Of a DNA stretch of 64,000 bases, positions 21,180 to 30,839 are shown in pieces. How positions within the stretch are numbered: position 1 is the first letter of the stretch; each line of letters starts with the position of its first letter. Under the pieces are notes generated by a model that did not search any database, was not told the origin of the DNA, and saw only the letters and a program-made list of their open reading frames with translations. The translations under genes were made by a program, and so were the position numbers. Origin of the DNA: Cavia porcellus (lineage: Eukaryota > Chordata > Mammalia > Rodentia > Caviidae); the NCBI RefSeq assembly GCF_034190915.1, contig NW_026947500.1, positions 19,528,501 to 19,592,500 of the forward strand, given 5' to 3'.

Positions 21180-21790
21180 ATTAAATGTTAATTGTACCTA
21201 TTAACAGGGTTCAGTATGGCATTTCAGTACACAGATACAGCACTCACTGACCACATCCACTGTCCTTCACGGACCGACTCCCTTCTCAACTTCAAATAAT
21301 CACTCTCCTCCATTCATTTTTCTTAAACTTCTACGAGAGAGAACAATTAGTACTTGTTTTTTTGGCATATGCCTTATTTCACACGACACCATGACTCCCA
21401 GCTCCATCCTTACTGTAAACAACAGGGTCTCATTCTTCTTTATGGCTGAAAGGGCACTTTTTCCATTTATCCACTGACTGGCCCCTAGGTATAGGTCACC
21501 TCTCAGCTATTGTGGGTAATGTGCTGACTGCGTCTCCCCGTCAGTCATATAGCATTAGTAATCGTAGCAATCATAATTCAAACCCCATTAAGCTTCATAG
21601 GTACAACCGCTCTCCTAGTTGCCCACGGTTTAACATCTTCCCTCCACTCCTTTGGATATATACCCAAAAGTGGGACACTGGCTCACAGGGTAAACCTACT
21701 TTTAATTCTCTGAGGAAACTCCACACTGCTCTGCACAATGGCTGTAGTAGTTCATATTCCTACAGATGTGATGTAAGAGTTCCTCTCTTC
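21180..21790 (-). mobile_element. L1 3' segment carrying a mitochondrial insert
   Basis: Reversed L1 3' sequence on both sides (CAGCTATTGTGGGTAATGTGC at 21.5 kb; TTTGGATATATACCCAAAAG at 21.65 kb). About 108 bp between them is mitochondrial. Confidence 0.72.
21536..21643 (+). pseudogene. MT-ND4: NUMT: fragment of mitochondrial ND4
   Basis: Read with the vertebrate mitochondrial code (ATA as Met), 21543-21641 gives SHMALVIVAIMIQTPLSFMG followed by [13 protein letters not shown], a conserved part of NADH dehydrogenase subunit 4. The frame has no stop over this length and third positions are C/A-rich as in mtDNA. Too short to function. Ends are approximate (CCCGTC on the left, TCTTCC on the right). 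Confidence 0.88.
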
Positions 21791-21807
21791 ACAACCATTT
21801 TTGCTTT

Positions 21808-21963
21808 GTTTTCTTGTTTGTGTTTTTGAGACAGAGTCTTGCTAAATAGTTCAGGCTGGCCTTGAACTTGCTTGCGTAGCCTAGCTGGCCTGGAACTTAG
21901 TAATCTTCCTCCCTCAGCCTTCTGAATGCTGGGATTACAAGGGGATGCTACTACACCTGGCTT
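21808..21963 (-). repeat. B1-type SINE
   Basis: Reversed B1 beginning GAGACAGAGTCTTGCTAAATAG with a doubled middle block, ending CTACTACACCTGGC. Confidence 0.85.
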
Positions 21964-21964
21964 A

Positions 21965-22550
21965 TTAATAGCATTTTTAAAAGAAATAATAACAGCCATT
22001 TTAACTAGGGTGAGATGGTTTCTCACTGTAGATGTGATCGGCCTTCTGATGCTGAGAAAATGATAAAATTGAAAATACTGGACTGTTTTGTGAAAAACAC
22101 TAGATTGGTTTGTGAAAAGATATGCGTGTCTATGTGACTTTGTGTGTATACATATAGTGGTCCTTAACTGCACTTTGTGCAGTTAAAAATATAAATACTG
22201 TATACTTGTGAAAATAGCATTAAAGTTTTGGCACCAGCCAGAGCTCTACTCGATTAGAGAGCCAGGTACCATCCCTGTTCCAGGGAGGATGAATACAAAG
22301 TAGACTCCGATCTGTCTCTGAGAGGGTGGGCAGGTGGGGTCCACAAGGCCCAGGAGGGTGCAGCACCCACTCTACTAGAGAGTTAGAAATGGGGAGGTTG
22401 TGGCTGGGCCCCTTATCACTGCCCCTCCCCCAGCCCAGGAGCCCTTTGTGATGAGGAGGCCACAGCTTTGTGATGCAAGCCTGGGACCCCTCCCTGCTCC
22501 CAGACAGAACTCTCAGGGCTCAGTTGCCTGAGAGCAGCACTGCGATTCAG
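21965..22550. other. Upstream flank of the SPATA31 gene
   Basis: No exon recognised. GC content rises from about 22.3 kb; the promoter is probably within 22.3-22.5 kb but no TATA or GC box is certain. Confidence 0.3.
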
Positions 22551-22739
22551 ATGATGGAGAACCTTCTCACTCCTCTGAAAAGCCTTAGCGCCATGTGGCT
22601 GAGCCCCAGCTCCACCACCTTTGCCATGGACATGGTCCTTGCCATTGTGTGTGGAGTGGGGCTGTACCTCCTGTTACTGCCCTGGCTCCCGGGTGAACCA
22701 TCCTTGCCACCATCCAGGAGAACTAGAACCATCAGAAAG
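22551..22739 (+). CDS. SPATA31: SPATA31-family exon 1
   Basis: Sixty-three codons with the N-terminal membrane segment, ending in the basic RTRTIRK and a GTGAGA donor in phase 0. Confidence 0.87.
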
Positions 22740-25700
22740 GTGAGAAACCCACAGCTCAGACCAGGCAGAGAACGATTCTCTCTCTTTCTACCAGTTTCTG
22801 CTTTCCCACATCAAGGGGACAGAGACTGTGGAGAGGGGAGACCTCTGGAAAGAACAGAACATTCTTCCCCGAGGACAGGTGGACAGGCAGGGAACATGGC
22901 CACCAGGACTCTGTCCGCTGCTCTCAGACCTCTGTGCTTTGCTGGCTGTGCCAGAGCAAACAGAACATGGGGACTCGGTGGATGAGGACTGGATTCTGAG
23001 AGGAGGGAGCCCTGGGGAGGGACCAGGTGCTCGCACTGGTACATGTCCCTGTCTCATGGCAGACGCCTCCAGGCCCAGCCTTTGCTCTGTGTGGGGTAGA
23101 TCTGAGGGCTGTGCCAAAGGCTTGAGCGAGTCCAGTCCCATCCCAGGCTGCAGCCACCATGGTCTCTGATACTGCTGTAGAGATCAGGTTGTCTTTTGTG
23201 CCGAGGATAAAAGACACTTGTTGTAGTCAAGGGTTGCAAGGACAACAATTACATACAGGACACAGAATTTATAGTATCATTTTATGATGGCCACCCAGAG
23301 TTAAATACAGGAAAATGCAGGAAATCTGTCCACAGCACTAAAGACCTAGAAAGTCTAGCTGAGGGCCTGGATGCAGCAGTGTCCTGCATAAGTCCAGCTG
23401 AAGACTTAGAGCCAAGGACAATGCCACCCATGTGTGCAACTGGAAGTATAGAGCCCACAACCATGACTTATGCAAGTCTGTTTTATGGATCTGCACTGTG
23501 AAGGTCCAAAGGTCAGTGGTGGAAGCTAGAAATTCTACGACAGTGGGGTGAAGGAGCTGTGCCAGTAGGCTGAGGGTTCTACACCGGACCCAAGAAGTAA
23601 GGCTCAAAATAAGAAACAGGGCTCCCCTGAAAAGTACCTCAGTGCCAATGAGGTCCCAAGCTCCTCCAGTGATGAGAGCAGCCATCTCAGATCAGGAAGC
23701 CAGCAGGACAAGCTTCTCCTGGAAATTAAACAGCACGCATCTTCCCCTCTGGAGCCAGGAGGTGATGCTCAACATAAGGACCAGAGCTCCCCCAAAGTGA
23801 AGCACAGCCATTCTCAGCCACAAAAAGGTCTTGAGCTCCTCTGATGATAACAGCTGTGTTCATGTAGGGGAACCAGCATGACTTGCCCTCCAGGAGAACC
23901 AACAGCTCCAAACAGCAGCAGCACTTAGGAGAACCCACAATGCTGCTCTTCCTCTTCAGGTCTCCTTTTTGTGTTGGTAAACAGTCCTCAGGTGGGCCAT
24001 CCATTCTCAGCACCATGCTAATTCAATTCATCTGGCGTTAGGTTGACCACCAGTTTTTAATACACAAAGGCCACTTATGGGGATCTCAGGTTAGAAAGTC
24101 TTTGTAAGTTTCCAAAAGAAACACAGAAAAATAGTACCTTAATTTAGCTCATGAATGCTGAATGTTCACAGCCTGAGAGAGAAGAAAACAGGGCCTGGAC
24201 CCCTCATGACTTTCCCTCTTTCTCAGCATCCAGTGCGGATGAGGTGGAGGAGCAGGAGCAGGACCAGGAAGAGGACGGGTGCTCTGAGAGGTGAGGCTCT
24301 GTCTTTCAATCCTGCGGCCCCAGAGCCAACAAGACCTGGTCCCCTGTGACCAAGGCCAGGACTCCCAGGATGTCAGCCACAGAGCCCTGAGAGGAGGTTC
24401 ATGGGAAGACAGTCATCAAAGGGATGGTTGTCAGGCTCCCTGTTCAGGAGCAAACTGTGGTGGGCCAAGGGAAGGTGTCACCCACTTGGGGCAATTCAGG
24501 TAATCGTGGGGTCATGCAGCCAGTGTCAGCCTGGGCTCTGGGACCTTGGATACTGAAGCTTGGGCTCCAGAGTCTAATGACACATGGTCTCTTCCAAGGA
24601 GATGTTCCCTTCAGGCTCCTATAAATCCTCAATGCCTTCTCTGCCCTTAACTCATGTAACCCAGGCTCCTAATTCCTATTGTAGACCGCCGAGAATTCCT
24701 GGAGGAGACCCGGAACCACATTTCTGTTCCAGAAAGGTAAAGAACTCCCCTTCTCTCCAGTCTCCTTCCTGTGGAGACCCCAGGGTCACCAAGCAACTTC
24801 CATCTGACCTGGGAGGGGGAGATCCTGGGACAAGGGGATGTGAGAGCCCTCGGACAAAGGGCAGAAGAGAACTTCGAGGTCCTCATGGCAGGCAGTGGAG
24901 GGCCATGGCCCTCACCTGCCTACCCTGCCTCAGACCCTCTTCTGACTGCAGCTGCGCCTCCTATTTCTTACAGCCTCCTGAGGATGCTCCCTGATGAAGA
25001 CCTCCCTGCTGCTGTGTGCACAAGTCCACCTGCCACAGCCCCGCAGCCACATGGGAAGGACGTGCACACCGCCGCTCTGTCCTCAGTAGAGGCTTCCCCC
25101 TCCCCTCTCACTCGGCACCTTCTGCCTCTGGCCTCCTCTCCATCGTCAGGCTGGTCCACAACCTCCTCGGATCTTGAGTGTTCACCCACAGCCCTTACTT
25201 CCTCCCAGCCCCCGGAACCCCTGCTTCTGCTGGACAGAATTTCACCTCAGCCACTTCCACTCTCCCTCCCCCCACCATGTCCCCTCAAATCTACCACAAC
25301 CCCCCAACCCTGGTGGGACACTACAGAGAAGCCAAATCAGCAGCTCGGTCCTCATCAACTCTCACATCCCAAGATCCCAGGGCTCCACTTTGAGCAGAAA
25401 TGGAACCAGCTGTTCTGGGGTCTGCCCTCTCTGCACAGCGAATCCTTAGTGGCTGCGGCCTGGGTTTCCCCAAATACTGCTGTTCCCCACCTTCAATCCT
25501 CCTCATTTAACAAAACCTCACATTTTCACCCAACTCACCAGCAGGAGAAAATGTCACTGGTGCTTCCTCAGGCCCAGGCCCCCTCCTATCTGGAGCCCCG
25601 ATCCCCACCCCAATTCCAGCCTCCACTTCTGGGTTATGCCCTGACTCAGACTCACCCACGGTCCTCTCCCCCAGTCCTGTTATCACCACCTGTGTCCCAC

Positions 25701-28109
25701 AGCAGGGACTGTGGATCAGCCTGTTCTGCACCCCATAGCACCCCACAGTCTATGGTTCCAACTGAAATTCAACACCCAGGATGGCCCTTGTCCACAAAAC
25801 AACTGGAGCGTGGGGGTGCTGCGCCCTCAGCAGCCCAAAGTTCTCAGGGGGGCGATAGCCACCCCACTTCCAGCCTTCACCAAGGCAAGTATGCTGCTGC
25901 CACACTTCCTGGGACTTTTCCGCTCAATCCTGAGGTCCGGGCACAGCTGGAGCAGCACATTCAAAGGTGGATCACTGAACACTGTGGAGACCTGGCCAGC
26001 AAGACCCAGGGGTCTACAGGACTCACCCAGCCTCCAAGTGACTTGACTCTTTCCTGGGAGGCAAAGGACAAGGCTGGGCCCTCCCATCTGCCCCTATCTA
26101 CAGCTGAATGCAGCCAGGATGGGCAGATGAGGTTCCAGCCAAGCACGAACCCGGTCAGGAATCTGGGGCATATTCTAGGCAATGTCCCAAAAGATCTGTC
26201 CAGGGCCTCAGGAAGCTACCCCGACAAGGATCAGGGGGTACCCTCTGAGGCGTCAGAGAGAACCCTGATGGCGCCCAGGGAGAGAGACATGGATAATGAC
26301 TCCCCAGGAAGTGCAGACAGGGAGGATGTGCTGAAAGTGCACTTGGGCACAAAGACCGGGCAGATCCACCAGGGGCTGATCCCGCTGAGAGTGCGCCTGT
26401 CCTGGCTCAATATCCACGGTGCCTTTTCCACCTCTGACACCCACGTGGAGACCAGAAAGCCAGCATCCTCCAGGGCTCAGGAAACCTACATGAAACCGAC
26501 CCAGAAGTTTTCTGTCTGTGACCCAAGCAGTCTGCAGGACCTGGAGATGCACCTCACCAGGTTTAGGGTGAAGCGCAGGTGGGGTCTCCCCCTCAGGCTC
26601 CTCAAGGCTGCAAACCGCTTCAAGCCCACAAAGGCGCGGCTCTTAACCTTGCCACAGTTTTCCCCACCCTCCTCATCTGCTGAGGATTCTTGGGTAGACT
26701 TGATCTCTGAGGATGCCAGGTTACTGGGGGAACCACCTGAGGAATTTCCTGAGGAGGCGGCCAGGGTCAAGGAGTCTGCCCCTCCACTAGGCAGTCTCCA
26801 GGTCTCCCCTGTTGTGCGTGAAGAGATCAAGTCAAACACAACAGGTATACCACTGGTTGATGGTCAGCGGTTATCAGAGGGCCCTCTGTCTGGACAGGAC
26901 AGCAAGGGCCCACCAGAGCAACTCACATATAGCCGTGGCGACACAATCCGTGACAGCAGGACTGTCCAAATGGTCAGCAGGGCTGACCCAACAGTCCCTT
27001 TGCTTCCTGGAACATATGTTGCCCAAGATGCAGCAGAGCCAGGCCATTGGGCAGACACCATGAGGACATTTCAGCACGAAGAGATGAAGTCAGTGAACAG
27101 TTCTCAAGAGAGTGGCTCGGGGACCCAGCTTCCAGATAGTTTGGTATATGTTCCACCCCGGTGCCATCACTACTGCAGGCCCCTAGGCCAGGTACTTGCT
27201 TCACAGAGGTTAGGTGACATAATTGTACAGAGAGAGTGCAGCTTGGGCCAGCAGAAGCCCAGGGTCCTGATGCACCAGCACTCACAGAAGAGCCACGGCA
27301 GGATGTTTGCCCCCACTTACAAGCAAGAGTTCAGCAGGGGGACCGGCCCAGGGAAACATGAAGTCAGGCTGGGAGGCTTGGCCTCCCAGGGTTGGGGAAA
27401 TCAAGGCACCCTGGAGAGTAAGCACCCTCAGGATCTCCCACAGAAGCAGCCAGTGCCTTCAGAAGGCCGCTTCAAAAGAGGCCTAAAGAAATTTCTGCAG
27501 TGGTTTTTACCCACGAAAAAAATGAAAGGGCAGGAAGATGCCTCCAGAAAAGGCAAGCCTGCAGGGGCCACTGCCCGGAGCTGGAGACTGGCCCCAGGCA
27601 GACTGTGTGTGGACCGTGGTGCTGATGAGGCTCAGGTGCTCATGACTGCAGTTGGGCAGATGCTAGAAACTAAAATGAGTTTTCAGCGTGAAGTTTGCGA
27701 CCTGAAGTTGGAACAGCACAGAGAGGAAGGAGGTCAAGACTCGGTCTCCCAGGCTCCCTGCTCCTTAGAGCACAGGGGAGCAGCAGGATATGTGGCGGCC
27801 CCCGGGTTCCACAGCTGTGCTGTCACAGACAGGTCCCCCCAGGACCAGGAGTCCTTGAAAACTGGACAGCACGGCTGGGAGCAGCAGGGCCAGAGGCTTC
27901 CCCACCCCTCAGTGCCCATCAAGGCAGTGTCCCCTATCAGCCCCGCCCAGTGTGGCCCCTCAGTCCCCAGGGCACCAAGCCAACATCACTGCCCCAGGCA
28001 TTCTCTTTGGAGAGGGGTCTTGACTGAGCAACTGAGAGATTTCTCTCCACTCTTTCTTACTAGGGAAACGCACCCCCAGGAACACAATGTGCTATGTAGC
28101 AGAAAATGA
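22551..28109 (+). CDS. SPATA31: SPATA31-family protein, apparently intact
   Basis: Join: 22551-22739, 24227-24290, 24685-24736, 24974-28109. All introns are GT-AG and the frame holds for 1146 codons. The N-terminus (MMENLLTPLKSLSAMWL) and a membrane segment at about residues 25-46 match SPATA31/FAM75 proteins, as does the four-exon layout with three short exons and one huge terminal exon. Further family signs are the HLTRFRVKRRWGLPLRLLK segment (about residue 625), the LEQHIQRWITEHCG segment (about 425), the KKFLQWFLPTKKMKGQEDA block (about 940) and the AVGQMLETKM block (about 994). The body is Pro/Ser/Gln-rich and probably disordered. Family members are testis-expressed and needed for spermatogenesis in mouse; molecular function is unclear. 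Translation may begin at the second ATG (22554). The paralogue cannot be decided; the position next to CDK20 recalls SPATA31E1. Confidence 0.88.
23603..23905. repeat. 165-bp imperfect tandem duplication in SPATA31 intron 1
   Basis: CTCAAAATAAGAAACAGGGC at 23603 and CTCAACATAAGGACCAGAGC at 23768 start two related units that both run through AGCTCCT...GATGA...CCAGCA...TCTCCTGGA/CTCCAGGAG. Confidence 0.6.
24227..24290 (+). CDS. SPATA31: SPATA31-family exon 2
   Basis: Sixty-four nt after TTTCTCAG, encoding a highly basic HPVRMRWRSRSRTRKRTGALR, as in the family; donor GTGAGG, phase 1. Confidence 0.82.
24685..24736 (+). CDS. SPATA31: SPATA31-family exon 3
   Basis: Fifty-two nt after CTATTGTAG, read as (R)DRREFLEETRNHISVPE, which matches the family's short acidic exon (CRDCLEEL-like). 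Donor GTAAAG, phase 2. A competing exon at 24451-24501 (CAG acceptor, GTAATC donor) fits the family less well. Confidence 0.75.
24974..28109 (+). CDS. SPATA31: SPATA31-family exon 4 (large terminal exon)
   Basis: Begins after TTTCTTACAG, completes a Ser codon with exon 3, then reads LLRMLPDEDLPAAV and stays open for 1044 codons to TGA at 28107-28109. It holds almost all family-specific blocks. Confidence 0.9.
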
Positions 28110-29200
28110 TTTTCTTAACAGTCCATCCCTGAGACTTGCTGTAGCCCAATACACCTATTTTTCCTCCTAAGGGGGAAGTGGTTTGTGTCTGCTCTGTGCT
28201 TGGGGTGGGCTCTGGTGTCTGGAGGGGTGGAGTGTGGTGGAGGGTAATGGGTGCAAGCTCAGGTCCACCTGAGTTTCTTCAGTGATCCCCTTTTCCATCA
28301 TTAGGGGAACAAAAAATTCTAAAGACAAGTGGAGGAAAAGCAGTGGAGCCCACCCCGGGATCTGGTTCACCCCACCTTCCCACAGCTCCATCTACCCTAA
28401 GACAGTGCAGGAGCCAGGGCCACAGGTACCCTCACAAGGGTAGAATCAGGTAGCTGTGGGGGTCCCAGAATGGGTGGCAGTTGGCACACAGGATGGTGGG
28501 CCCCGAGGTCAGGAGCAGGAGAAATCTTGCCCTCTATGTCTGGGTGGGGATCAGAGGTTGGCACCCCTGGGAAGCCCTGCCTCTCCGTGGCAAAGGCCAG
28601 GATGGAGAGGGTCTTTCTGGGCTCAGCTTTGATGGAAAGTTCAGAGTCCCTGTCCCAGGATCCCAGCTCCCTCATTCTAGAGCAGCAGTGAGGAGGGAAA
28701 ATCCAGCTGTGTGTCAGGAGGCCCTGCTCCTGGTCACTTTTCCTGGCCATCTCACATGGCCCAACTCTAGTGGTTCTGGGTTGTGGAACAAGGATGTGAG
28801 GCTCAGTAACTGATGCTCAGGCGCTGGGGACAGTGTGGGCTATGGGAGGAAATGGAAAAGGCTGGAGCTGAGGTGGGAGCAGAGTGGCCTGAGGCCAGTG
28901 TGACTGGTAGGGGGATGGGGTGCTCCCAATGCTCAGCTGCCATCCAGCAGCAGACAGGAGGGGCCATTAGGGGCCATGTGGCTCCTTTTGGCCCCACCCC
29001 AGGGCCCTGCCTGCTCCAGATACTGACCCAGAGACAGAACCTTTAGGTCCCACACGGAGCCAGGTTTCAGAAGGAGCAGAGTGTGCCAGTGAATATATAT
29101 CATCGATCGATTTCTTATTAGTACATCTGGTCCACTTGCCTATGTTCACCTCCTGCAGAGAGGATGGACTGACGGTGGAGAGCACGGGACAAGGGTCCCT
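28110..29200. other. Spacer after SPATA31
   Basis: Probable SPATA31 3' UTR in the first few hundred bases, then GC-rich unassigned sequence. No clear poly(A) signal was found. Confidence 0.3.
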
Positions 29201-29204
29201 GAGA

Positions 29205-29312
29205 TGTGATTCAATATCCCTTGACCTTTAGAGAGGGGGTGCGAGGAAGGTCAAGGGGCTGCCCTGGGGTCACACAGTAAGTCCTGCCTGGCTCCCAGCC
29301 CTGCTTAGCCAC
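29205..29312 (+). repeat. MIR-like SINE remnant
   Basis: GAGGAAGGTCAAGGGGCTGCC and GGGGTCACACAGTAAGTCCTG match the MIR core order (AGGTTAAGTAACTTGCCC / GGTCACACAGCTAGT). Confidence 0.55.
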
Positions 29313-30239
29313 AAACCAACAGGGAAGAGGTGACACACAGATTTGCCTTCCATCTGCAAAAGACTGTCCAAGTGTTCAGGGGGCAGCGCTGGTCTCGAAG
29401 GGCAGCCTGCCGTGTTGTCACTTTGTTTCTAATGTGAGGTTCCCTTCCTGTTGGTTCTGCCACCGGGGGGAAGAACTGTACTGTTGGTGGAGGGGAAAGG
29501 TAGCACTGTTCCTTGGTCCTGCTTGCTGGTGCTGCAGGCTGCCCTGCAGCCTCATCCTGTCTCAGAGACCTGGATGCCTGTGTTGGTCCCCACAGTGGAC
29601 CCATCCATGATGGAGGAGTTTGGACTGGCAGGAGGGGCTGGGCCTTGGGGCACATAGTAGCCCTGGTCCCTTGTGAGCTCAAGAGAAGGTGGCACACAGC
29701 TGAGACACCAACCTCAGCAGTGGCTGTGCCCAGCTGCTTCTGGGTCCTCTCAGGACACGAAGGAATGTTCTGGAACATAGAGGAGCTAGACATGGACACA
29801 GGGTTCCTGCCAGCATAAATAAGCCAGCTGGGCCGATGGGCCAGGCGGAACCCAGAAGCAGCATGCTCCTCTGTTTTGATGCTCAGTGTCCATACTGGAC
29901 CATGAGGCTGGGGGAAGACATCCATAGACCTTTCAGATCTCCCCTGGAGACAGCACACAGAGACTCTACCTAGGGTGTGAGTGGTACAATGGGATCTCCC
30001 CGACTTCCCACAGGACCGTGACAAAGCTCTCAGTCTTGTGTCACTCCAGCAGAGACCCCCAAGACCTCTGGGTTGTACACAGAACTCTTCCCTGAGGCGA
30101 CCTTGGATTTCACAGATTAGCCAGTGTCCTCACCCGGAGACCTCTCAGAGATCTCACACAAACCAGAGACCTCACATGGAGGCTGCACCTGGTCAGTGAC
30201 AAGGACCCCCAGAGATATTCCAGGGAGAGAGCTCTTGGT

Positions 30240-30590
30240 TAGCATGGAGACCTTGCTCCCAAGAGACCCCCATTCAGTCAGCACAGAGCCCCCTGATCCC
30301 CAGAGACCCAGTCAGCAGAGAGAGTCCCCATTCCCCAGAGACCCCCCCCCAGTCAGTCAGTATGGAGATCCTCGTTCCTCAGAGAACCCAATCGGTCAGC
30401 AGAAAGATCTCCCTGTCCCCAGAGACCCCCCCAGTCAGTCAGCAGAGAGACCCCTCATTCCCCAGAGACCCCCAGTTAGTCAGTATGGAGATCCCCTCTC
30501 CTCAGAGAACCCAATGAGTCAGCAGAGAAATCCCTGCTTCTCAGAGACTCCCAGTCAGCACAGAGAGCCCTGCTCCCCATGTCCTCTATG
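30240..30590 (+). repeat. Minisatellite, ~41-bp monomer with 123-bp higher-order unit
   Basis: Variants of CCCAGAGACCCCCAGTCAGTCAG. TATGGAGATC recurs at 30361 and 30484, and three monomers (42, 43 and 38 bp) fill the 123 bp. A frame of 220 codons happens to stay open across it because the monomer length is close to a multiple of three; I do not call it a gene. Confidence 0.8.
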
Positions 30591-30839
30591 GAGATCTCAC
30601 AGGGAAGCTTCTAGAACCTGCCCAAATGTCACTGGAAACCTAGTGATCTGCACAGGATCTCCCCTGGGCTTCTCTTGCAATCCGGCCTCTGACACCCCAC
30701 ACTCAGTGCCTGAGTCACCTTCACTGATGGAGCCTTCCAGGGGAGGCAGAACCACGCAGCAAACTTCAGTAGTCAGGGTCCCATGAGTTGTGACTCTGAA
30801 AACCTCAAGACACCCAGATATTGTGAGCATCACACCTGG

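Noticed and set aside
24451..24501. Alternative SPATA31 exon 3 with CAG acceptor and GTAATC donor
   Set aside because: It would encode a peptide unlike the family; 24685-24736 gives the acidic motif expected and keeps the frame.
29305..30024. Minus-strand open frame of 239 codons
   Set aside because: No domain, no signal, no splice context and GC-rich sequence with a MIR at its edge; compatible with chance.
30240..30590. Possible CRISPR array
   Set aside because: Repeats are contiguous, imperfect and without unique spacers, and the window is mammalian.
30124..30786. Plus-strand open frame of 220 codons over the minisatellite
   Set aside because: Openness follows from the 123-bp period; the repetitive protein resembles no family and lacks a promoter or splice evidence.
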